Below, one piece after another: positions 58,315-64,000 of a DNA stretch of 64,000 bases. The DNA is from Pseudomonas lijiangensis (GTDB lineage: Bacteria > Pseudomonadota > Gammaproteobacteria > Pseudomonadales > Pseudomonadaceae). Location: positions 5,219,001 through 5,283,000 of the forward strand of contig NZ_CP076668.1 in assembly GCF_018968705.1 (NCBI RefSeq), in the 5' to 3' direction. A model generated the notes under the pieces. The model was not told the DNA's origin, did no database searches, and saw nothing but the letters and a program-made list of their open reading frames with translations. The position numbers and the translations under genes were made by a program. Each line of letters starts with the position of its first letter. Positions within the stretch are counted from its first letter, which is position 1.

Positions 58315-58731
58315 ATGCGCACCGACCGCGTTCGTTCAGCCGTGCCTCGTAAATCCAGAGGCGCATGGTTGAGCCTGTTCGCCATGTTGATGATCTTTAT
58401 CGGCCCACTGATTTCCCAGTCGATGCCGATGGAACATCACGCCGGTATGTCCATGTCCGCACCGACCAGTGAGGCTCACCACGCACACCATGGCAGCGAG
58501 CACGCCAGCCCTGCAGAGACGGGCATGAGCGATCACGCGCTGTGGGCCAAATGCGGCTACTGCACCTTGCTGTTCAGTTGCCCGGCCCTGTCTCGGGTAA
58601 TAACCCTGGTTGCCGCAACACCTCCCAAGCCCTCCGACTTCTTTGCCGCGCTCACCCGGCAAGGCCATGCGCGTCAGAGCGCCTTCCTGCATGCCCGCAG
58701 CCGGGCACCGCCCGTCACCACGGTAGCCTGA
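58315..58731 (+). CDS. DUF2946-type protein with His/Met-rich segment
   Basis: A 138-residue protein with a membrane or signal helix (LSLFAMLMIFIGPLISQSM). A His/Met-rich stretch follows (PMEHHAGMSMSAPTSEAHHA and HHGSEHASP, about residues 43-75) and then CGYCTLLFSCPAL, resembling the CxxC core of DUF2946. Likely metal-binding from composition and context. The start is uncertain; the ATG at 58315 lacks a strong ribosome site and a TTG six codons earlier is possible. Confidence 0.65.
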   Translation: MRTDRVRSAVPRKSRGAWLSLFAMLMIFIGPLISQSMPMEHHAGMSMSAPTSEAHHAHHGSEHASPAETGMSDHALWAKCGYCTLLFSCPALSRVITLVAATPPKPSDFFAALTRQGHARQSAFLHARSRAPPVTTVA

Positions 58732-58832
58732 CCCCATAACGACCGCAGCCCGGAAAGCTGCGCGAACCTGACTGATTTGCCGGAAAACCTGCGCGACTCA
58801 GTCCTGTGCCTTTTACCGTGAGCACGCTTTTC

Positions 58833-60206
58833 ATGTCACAGCGTAAAGTCTCTTTTTATAACCTGGCCTGGCGCTGGCATTTCTATGCCGGTCTGTTCGT
58901 GGCACCGTTCATGATCCTGCTGGCGCTGACCGGGATCATTTACCTGTTCAAGCCACAGCTGGACAACCTGATGTACAGCGACCTGCTGACCGTCAAACCC
59001 GCTCATCACCAGATCAGCGCCGACGAGTTGCAGCAGCGGGTGCTGACCCGTTATCCACAGGCGGCCGTCAGCAAATACTTCCCGCCCGTCAGCGCCGAAG
59101 GCAGCGCGCAGTTCGTGGTGCGCGAACAGGGCCGCGAGCTGAATGTCTTTATCGACCCTTATCGCGGCGAGATCCTGGGCACCCAGGATGCCAAAGACAA
59201 CCTGCAAGCCATCGCCCGCGCTCTGCATGGCGAGCTGATGATCGGCACAATCGGCGACCGGCTGATCGAACTGGCTGCCGGCTGGGGCATCATGCTGGTG
59301 ATATCGGGCCTGTACCTGTGGTGGCCACGGGGAAGCAATGCCGCTGGAGTCTTGTGGCCGCGCCTGAGCAGTCGCGGGCGGGTGTTGTGGCGCGACCTGC
59401 ATGCGGTCACCGGTTTCTGGGGATCACTGATTCTGCTGTTCATGCTGCTCAGCGGCATGACCTGGACCGGTTTCTGGGGCAAGCAATACGCCGAACTGTG
59501 GAACACCTTCCCTGCCGCGATGTGGACCAATGTGCCCAAATCCACGCAACTGGCCGGTGAACTCAACACGGCCAGCGTGCAGACCGTGCCCTGGGCGCTG
59601 GAAAACACGCCAATGCCACAGTCCACGGGCGAGCATGCCGAACACATGCATCATCACGGCATGTCCGCAGGCCCCGCTGCGCCGAAAGTCACGCTGCAGC
59701 AGGTCGTGGATATCGCCACCGAACGGGGCGTCGAGCCCGGCTACAGCATTACCGCGCCCAAGACCGCCGAAGGTGTGTTCACGGTGGCGGTGTTCGCGGA
59801 CGATCCGCGCAATGACGCGACCCTGCATATCGATCAGTACAGCGGCAAGGTACTGGCTGACGTGGGCTGGAAGGACTACAGCCTGGTTTCCAGAGCCACC
59901 GAGATGGGCGTGATGCTCCATGAAGGCAAGTTCTTCGGCTGGGTCAACCAGCTACTGATCTTTGTGGCGTGCCTGATGATTCTGCTCGGCTCGGTCAGCG
60001 GGCTGGTGATCTGGTGGAAGCGTCGCCCCACAGGCGGCCTTGGTGTACCGCCCTTGCGCCATGATCTGCCCCGCTGGAAAACGGCCATCGTGATCATGTT
60101 CGCACTGGCCGTCGCCTTCCCGCTGGTGGGCATTTCACTGCTGCTGGTGTGGGCGTTCGATCGGATTGTTTTTTCCCGCTTTGCTAAATCTTCGGCGGCA
60201 GCTTAA
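58833..60206 (+). CDS. PepSY-associated membrane protein
   Basis: A 457-residue protein with four membrane helices: near residues 18-40 (WHFYAGLFVAPFMILLALTG), 155-175, 198-215 and 385-405, plus a C-terminal one. Two PepSY periplasmic segments lie between, and a His/Met loop EHAEHMHHHGM sits near residue 270. The family includes iron- and copper-linked reductase-like proteins; with the upstream copper genes a role in metal reduction or uptake is likely. ATG 58833 is preferred over the earlier frame opening at 58806. Confidence 0.8.
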   Translation: MSQRKVSFYNLAWRWHFYAGLFVAPFMILLALTGIIYLFKPQLDNLMYSDLLTVKPAHHQISADELQQRVLTRYPQAAVSKYFPPVSAEGSAQFVVREQGRELNVFIDPYRGEILGTQDAKDNLQAIARALHGELMIGTIGDRLIELAAGWGIMLVISGLYLWWPRGSNAAGVLWPRLSSRGRVLWRDLHAVTGFWGSLILLFMLLSGMTWTGFWGKQYAELWNTFPAAMWTNVPKSTQLAGELNTASVQTVPWALENTPMPQSTGEHAEHMHHHGMSAGPAAPKVTLQQVVDIATERGVEPGYSITAPKTAEGVFTVAVFADDPRNDATLHIDQYSGKVLADVGWKDYSLVSRATEMGVMLHEGKFFGWVNQLLIFVACLMILLGSVSGLVIWWKRRPTGGLGVPPLRHDLPRWKTAIVIMFALAVAFPLVGISLLLVWAFDRIVFSRFAKSSAAA

Positions 60207-60290
60207 ATTGCTGCTACGAAGCCTGAAACCGGCGGGCGGTTTTGTGATGAATTCCTCACCCGACCGGTTCGGGCCTCGTCAGATTCTCTG

Positions 60291-60317
60291 AAAAAGCCGA
60301 CCTCGAGTCGGCTTTTT
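60291..60317 (+). terminator. Intrinsic terminator after the PepSY gene
   Basis: Perfect 11-bp stem AAAAAGCCGAC / GTCGGCTTTTT with loop CTCGA; the 3' arm carries the T-tract. Ends the copper-related group. The rest of the 60207-60524 gap holds the urtA promoter and no gene. Confidence 0.92.
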
Positions 60318-60447
60318 CATGGGCGCGAACCCTCCACGCACCAACAACGAACAAAAAACCCACGACGCACCACCCTCAGCGCCACTTCAGTGCGCTCGCT
60401 TCCCCGGCGGTTCCTCTAGAACGGATATGAGCTCCATTTGCCCGGCT

Positions 60448-60464
60448 GGGCACAGCCTTTGCTT
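60448..60464 (+). promoter_or_regulatory. Candidate sigma-54 promoter of urtA
   Basis: GGGCACAGCCTTTGCTT keeps the invariant GG and GC exactly ten bases apart and matches the TGGCACG-N4-TTGC(A/T) consensus at most positions. The start of transcription would be about 50 bp before urtA. Two GCACCA half-sites at about 60338 and 60366 could be parts of NtrC sites. Nitrogen control by NtrC/RpoN is usual for urea uptake. Confidence 0.65.
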
Positions 60465-60524
60465 AGGAGCATTGAGGCATTTCTTCGCCCTCCCAAAAAA
60501 AGCCAACCGAACGGAGCCCGTCCA

Positions 60525-61790
60525 ATGAAGCGTCGCAGCCTGATCAAAGCTTTCACCCTGACCGCATCAATCGCCGCAATGGGTATGACCTGGACAGTTC
60601 AGGCAGCCGAAACGATCAAGGTCGGTATTCTGCATTCGCTTTCCGGGACCATGGCCATTTCCGAGACTTCGCTCAAGGACATGGCTTTGATGACCATCGA
60701 CGAAATCAACGCCAAGGGTGGCGTGAACGGCAAGATGCTGGAAGCTGTCGTCGTCGACCCGGCCTCCAACTGGCCGCTGTTCGCGGAAAAGGGCCGTCAG
60801 TTGCTGGCTCAGGACAAGGTCGCTGTCGTGTTCGGTTGCTGGACGTCGGTATCGCGCAAGTCGGTATTGCCGGTATTTGAAGAACTCAATGGCCTGCTGT
60901 TCTACCCCGTGCAGTACGAAGGCGAAGAAATGTCGCCGAACGTGTTCTACACCGGTGCAGCGCCTAACCAGCAGGCAATTCCTGCGGTCGAGTACCTGAT
61001 GGGCGAAGACGGCGGCGCAGCCAAGCGCTTCTTCCTGCTGGGCACCGACTACGTCTACCCGCGCACCACCAACAAGATTCTGCGCGCATTCCTGCACTCC
61101 AAAGGCGTGAAGGACAGCGACATCGAAGAGGTCTACACGCCGTTCGGCCACGCCGATTACCAGACCATCGTGGCGAACATCAAGAAGTTCTCCGCTGGCG
61201 GCAAGACTGCTGTGATCTCCACCGTGAACGGCGACTCCAACGTGCCGTTCTACAAGGAACTGGCCAACCAGGGCCTGAAAGCCACCGACGTTCCGGTCGT
61301 GGCCTTCTCGGTCGGCGAAGAAGAACTGCGCGGCATCGACACCAAGCCACTGGTCGGTCACCTGGCCGCCTGGAACTACTTCCAGTCCGTGGAAAACCCG
61401 GTCAACAAGAAGTTCGTGGCTGACTGGAAAGCCTACGCCACCAAGAAAAACCTGCCGGGCGCCGACAAGGCCGTGACCAACGACCCGATGGAAGCCACCT
61501 ACGTGGGCATTCACATGTGGGCCCAGGCCGTCGAGAAAGCCAAGTCCACCGATGTGGACAAGGTTCGCGAAGCCATGGCCGGCCAGACCTTCGCCGCGCC
61601 GTCGGGCTTCACCCTGACCATGGACAAGACCAACCACCACCTGCACAAGCCGGTGATGATCGGCGAAGTCGAGGATAACGGTCAGTTCAACGTGGTCTGG
61701 CAGACCAAGGAGCCGATCCGTGCACAGCCTTGGAGCCCTTACATCCCGGGCAACGACAAGAAGCCTGATCATGCAGTGAAGAGCAATTAA
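60525..61790 (+). CDS. urtA: Urea ABC transporter substrate-binding protein UrtA
   Basis: A 421-residue periplasmic binding protein. The signal starts MKRRSLIKAFTLTA, a Tat-like twin arginine, and ends at VQAAETIKVG. The Leu/Ile/Val-binding fold shows GILHSLSGTMAISETSLKD, VVDPASNWPLFAEKGRQL, VFGCWTSVSRKSVLPVFEE and LFYPVQYEGEE, all typical of UrtA. It captures urea (or short amides) for UrtBCDE. The start 60525 begins the signal; the frame extends upstream without meaning. urtB should follow directly but an IS element lies between. Confidence 0.95.
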   Translation: MKRRSLIKAFTLTASIAAMGMTWTVQAAETIKVGILHSLSGTMAISETSLKDMALMTIDEINAKGGVNGKMLEAVVVDPASNWPLFAEKGRQLLAQDKVAVVFGCWTSVSRKSVLPVFEELNGLLFYPVQYEGEEMSPNVFYTGAAPNQQAIPAVEYLMGEDGGAAKRFFLLGTDYVYPRTTNKILRAFLHSKGVKDSDIEEVYTPFGHADYQTIVANIKKFSAGGKTAVISTVNGDSNVPFYKELANQGLKATDVPVVAFSVGEEELRGIDTKPLVGHLAAWNYFQSVENPVNKKFVADWKAYATKKNLPGADKAVTNDPMEATYVGIHMWAQAVEKAKSTDVDKVREAMAGQTFAAPSGFTLTMDKTNHHLHKPVMIGEVEDNGQFNVVWQTKEPIRAQPWSPYIPGNDKKPDHAVKSN

Positions 61791-61805
61791 GACCTAGTCA
61801 CTGTC

Positions 61806-61823
61806 TTCGCGAATGAATTCGCT
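61806..61823. repeat. Left part of a REP palindrome interrupted by the IS
   Basis: TTCGCGAATGAATTCGCT equals the left arm of the REPs at 25005 and 49559 and stops exactly after the CT dinucleotide; the continuation CCCAC is found at 63056-63060 beyond the IS. Confidence 0.85.
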
Positions 61824-61860
61824 TGTGTCTTTGATCAGGGTAATGTCTGGGGTGAGAGGG

Positions 61861-62000
61861 GTGGATGGCAAGCTGACCATTCGCGGTGCCCAGAGCACGT
61901 GTGGGAGCCAAGCTGCCATCCACTCTTCCCGCTTTGGCTCAAAGCTCGAACAGTTGACTGAGTCCGACCTCGAACAACAAGCGTGAGCCAGGCCAAAGCG
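61861..62000 (+). ncRNA. Candidate bridge RNA of the IS110 element (target and donor loops)
   Basis: Two closed internal loops. Loop 1: stem GTGGATGGCA (61861-61870) with TGCCATCCAC (61914-61923), inner hairpin GTGC-GCAC (61886-61898); ATTCGC (61879-61884) equals the left side of the insertion target and GTGGGAGC (61901-61908) is complementary to its right side GCTCCCAC. Loop 2: stem CGCTTTGGC (61930-61938) with GCCAAAGCG (61992-62000); ACAGTTG (61950-61956) equals the IS right end at 63046-63052 and ACAAGC (61977-61982) is complementary to GCTTGT at the left junction. The real RNA probably starts somewhat upstream and may end near the transposase start. Confidence 0.8.
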
Positions 62001-62031
62001 CCTCTCACTCTTTATCCTAGAGGTTTTACTC

Positions 62032-62961
62032 ATGTCCGCCTATGCCGGAATTGATGTTTCCAAGGCCACGCTGCAGGTTGCACTGTTTCCCAAAGCAGAT
62101 GATCTCTGCGTGCCTAACACCGAAGAAGGTCTCGCCAGCATCGCTGAGTACCTCAGCGCCCATCAGGTTGAACGTGTTCTTGTTGAGGCCACCGGGGGTT
62201 ACGAGAGACTGTCGGTAAAGCTGCTGGCTAATGCCGGGTTCAAGGTCCAGCGTATCAACCCTGTCCGCTCACGCCAGTTCGCGCTGGCCATGGGCAAGCG
62301 CGCCAAGACGGACCCGATCGACGCGCAAATGCTGGCCATGTTCGCCTCCAGCCTGGAGGAAAAGGGTTTCGCCAAGCCTGACGAGGAACGCGAAGTCCTG
62401 CTTGAACTGGTCAACTTGCGTAGCAACCTGCTTCAACAACGCGATGACAACCGGCGCCGTATCAAACAGGCCGTACTGCCCTGCGTGGTGGAAATCTACC
62501 TCGCGTTGGAGGCCAGCCTTAAAGTGCAGATCAAGTCGGTGGATCAGCTTGTCGCTGCACAAACCCGCCGGGTCGACTCAGAACTGCTGCAACGGCTAGA
62601 GGCTGTAAAGGGCGTGGGGGCCGTGACAATCGCCAGCCTCTTCTGCTACCTGCCCGAGCTGGGCGACCTGAGCCGTGGACAAATCGCTGCCTTGGCCGGC
62701 GTGGCGCCGTACAACAACGACAGCGGTACCAAGACCGGTAAGCGGCAGATCTACGGTGGGCGGTCGAAACTACGCCGTGCGGCCTACATGTGTGCGCTGG
62801 GGATGGTGCGCTACAACTCCGATTTCAAGGAGCGTTATGCGAGGCTGCGTGCCAAAGGCAAGTGCGCGAAAGTGGCCCTGGTGGCCTGCATGCGGGTGTT
62901 GCTGATTCGCCTGAACGCCATGGCGCGCGACGGAACACCATGGCGTGATCAGGTGGTTTGA
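62032..62961 (+). CDS. IS110-family transposase (DEDD recombinase)
   Basis: A 309-residue recombinase. The RuvC-like DEDD residues are Asp8 (AGIDVSK), Glu52 (LVEATGG), Asp94 and Asp97 (KTDPIDAQ). The C-terminal transposase-20 domain starts LEAVKGVGAVTIASL and has the catalytic Ser231 in YNNDSGTKTGKR, followed by GGRSKLRRAAYMCAL. All residues are in place, so the protein is probably active. AGAGG precedes the ATG. It should work with the RNA from the left end of the element. Confidence 0.93.
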   Translation: MSAYAGIDVSKATLQVALFPKADDLCVPNTEEGLASIAEYLSAHQVERVLVEATGGYERLSVKLLANAGFKVQRINPVRSRQFALAMGKRAKTDPIDAQMLAMFASSLEEKGFAKPDEEREVLLELVNLRSNLLQQRDDNRRRIKQAVLPCVVEIYLALEASLKVQIKSVDQLVAAQTRRVDSELLQRLEAVKGVGAVTIASLFCYLPELGDLSRGQIAALAGVAPYNNDSGTKTGKRQIYGGRSKLRRAAYMCALGMVRYNSDFKERYARLRAKGKCAKVALVACMRVLLIRLNAMARDGTPWRDQVV

Positions 62962-63055
62962 ATGGGGGGCGGGCGTTGCCCGCCATCGCGGAATCTATCC
63001 GCGATGACATCATGAAAATGCCCGTTCATCGGGGAGCGATGAAAGACAGTTGGCT

Positions 63056-63086
63056 CCCACCGTTCAGGAGTGGGTTCATTCGCGAA
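63056..63086. repeat. Right part of the interrupted REP palindrome
   Basis: CCCAC then CGTT then CAGGAGTGGGTTCATTCGCGAA: the missing end of the left arm, a loop and the full right arm of the REP whose first part lies at 61806-61823. Confidence 0.85.
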
Positions 63087-63117
63087 ATGCCTCACCGCCG
63101 ACTGCCAGGCTATCGAT

Positions 63118-64000
63118 ATGCCCAAAACCCTGTACCGCCTCATTCTCACATTCGCGTTCCTGCTGCCGATTGCAGTACACGCCAGTGATGCCGGCGATTT
63201 CGTTTCTGCCAGCTCTTCGCAACAGGCCGACCTGCTTGAAACCTGGGCAGCCAAACCTGCGCCCGAGCGTGTCGAGCTGCTTGAAGCCTTGCGCGATGGA
63301 CGTGTTGCAGCAGACAGCAGCAAACGCGCCTACCTCGAAAACAACGAGCAATACGTGGCCGTGGATGCCCAGGCACCTGCCGCCGCCGATGCGCCAAACC
63401 CTGATGAACCGCGCAAACTGCGCCTGAACAATCGGCTGCGGGGTCTGGTCGAGACCGCGCTGGCCAGTCACCAATTGCTGGCGGCCGATGCAAAATTGCG
63501 TCTGTCTGCTGCCCGGCAATTGCAGAAAAGCGCCCGCCCCGCTCAGCTTGAACTGCTGACCCAACGGACCGCCGCCGAAACCGACTCCGGCGTCAAGGAC
63601 GCCCTGACGCTGGCGCTGGCCAACCTGCAACTGGTCGACAGCAGCCCTTCGGTGCGTCTGGCAGCCGTGCGCCTGCTGGGTGAAACCGGCGACCCGCTGG
63701 CCCGCACCCGGCTTGAAAGCCTTCTATCCCCCGGCGTGGAAACCGATGCAACCGTGCGCATTGCGGCCGAAACCAGTCTGGCGCAGGTCAAGCGCAAGCT
63801 GATGATCGGCGAAGTGCTGGGGCAGGCCTTCAGTGGCATGTCCCTGGGCTCGATTCTGTTGCTGGCCGCTCTCGGGCTGGCGATCACCTTCGGCCTGCTG
63901 GGCGTGATCAACATGGCCCACGGCGAAATGCTGATGCTGGGTGCCTATTCAACCTACGTGGTGCAGTTGATGTTCCAGCGCTATGCGCCGGGCGCCATCG
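63118..64000 (+). CDS. urtB: Urea ABC transporter permease UrtB (partial, runs off the window)
   Basis: 294 codons open from ATG 63118 to the end of the window. A signal peptide ([14 protein letters not shown]) is followed by a ~200-residue helical periplasmic domain with repeated RLxAARxL-type units, then the first permease helices ([20 protein letters not shown]) and the LivH-type [18 protein letters not shown] motif. This extended N-terminus is normal for UrtB. urtC, D and E should follow. The IS and REP lie between it and urtA, so expression from the urtA promoter may be reduced. Confidence 0.93.
   Translation, partial: MPKTLYRLILTFAFLLPIAVHASDAGDFVSASSSQQADLLETWAAKPAPERVELLEALRDGRVAADSSKRAYLENNEQYVAVDAQAPAAADAPNPDEPRKLRLNNRLRGLVETALASHQLLAADAKLRLSAARQLQKSARPAQLELLTQRTAAETDSGVKDALTLALANLQLVDSSPSVRLAAVRLLGETGDPLARTRLESLLSPGVETDATVRIAAETSLAQVKRKLMIGEVLGQAFSGMSLGSILLLAALGLAITFGLLGVINMAHGEMLMLGAYSTYVVQLMFQRYAPGAI

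Larger units (their letters stand above)
61824..63055 (+). mobile_element. IS110-family insertion sequence in a REP, between urtA and urtB
   Basis: A 1232-bp element with one transposase gene, a 208-bp non-coding left end and a 94-bp right end. There are no terminal inverted repeats, as expected for IS110. The borders come from the REP: left arm TTCGCGAATGAATTCG-CT, then the IS, which ends ...ACAGTTGG-CT, then CCCACCGTTCAGGAGTGGGT... Joining the flanks at CT rebuilds a complete REP like those at 25005 and 49559. A CT core at both ends matches the IS621 model. The left non-coding end contains a candidate bridge RNA. Confidence 0.88.

Overview
The window is a GC-rich chromosomal segment of a fluorescent-type Pseudomonas. 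The evidence is gene order: speA-yciH-Nudix-DUF2333-gcbA-dsbD-aroQ-accB-accC-prmA-DUF3426-dusB-fis-purH-purD-retS matches the order I know from P. aeruginosa, and the Flp/Tad pilus locus carries the Pseudomonas-specific PprA/PprB/FppA genes. REP palindromes built on [16 protein letters not shown] arms fit the P. syringae/putida side of the genus. I cannot fix the species from sequence alone.

Layout. 1-6.2 kb: the tail of an outer-membrane-barrel-like protein; a thiolase / two-domain FabG / MaoC trio; a MazG-like pyrophosphohydrolase and CmoM; two DUF4136 lipoproteins. 6.2-22.1 kb: a complete Flp/Tad pilus locus (tadG, pprA, tadF, fppA, pprB, DUF3613, tadD-C-B-A-Z, rcpA, rcpC, flp) plus a lone receiver protein and a small membrane protein. 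The whole block is bracketed by two near-identical 90-bp palindromic repeats. 22.1-27.4 kb: a MATE exporter, a short orphan VgrG, arginine decarboxylase and a SUI1-like factor. 27.6-46.2 kb: the conserved backbone listed above, ending with the hybrid kinase RetS and a MarC-family protein. 46.2-49.4 kb: an accessory island of four minus-strand genes whose products appear to be divergent members of one uncharacterised family. 49.6-57.2 kb: an aerobic cobalamin (corrin ring) cluster of two divergent operons, cobG-H-I-J and cobL-cbiD-cobK, with an 18-bp perfect palindrome in the shared promoter region. 57.4-60.2 kb: a copper-handling group (DUF2946, PCu(A)C chaperone, DUF2946, PepSY membrane protein). 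60.4-64 kb: urtA and the start of urtB of the urea ABC transporter, separated by an IS110-family element.

The most striking observation is in that IS110 element (61824-63055). It sits exactly at a CT dinucleotide inside a REP palindrome, and removing it restores a normal REP. Its 208-nt non-coding left end folds by eye into two stem-closed internal loops. The first carries segments matching the interrupted REP target on both sides of the CT core; the second carries segments matching the element's own right and left ends. This is the arrangement of target-binding and donor-binding loops in an IS110 bridge RNA, and it was read directly from the sequence.

Functionally, several loci bear on surface life: the PprAB-controlled Tad pilus, the GcbA diguanylate cyclase, RetS and the Fis regulator. 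The rest is core metabolism (fatty-acid initiation, purines, polyamines, cobalamin, urea uptake).
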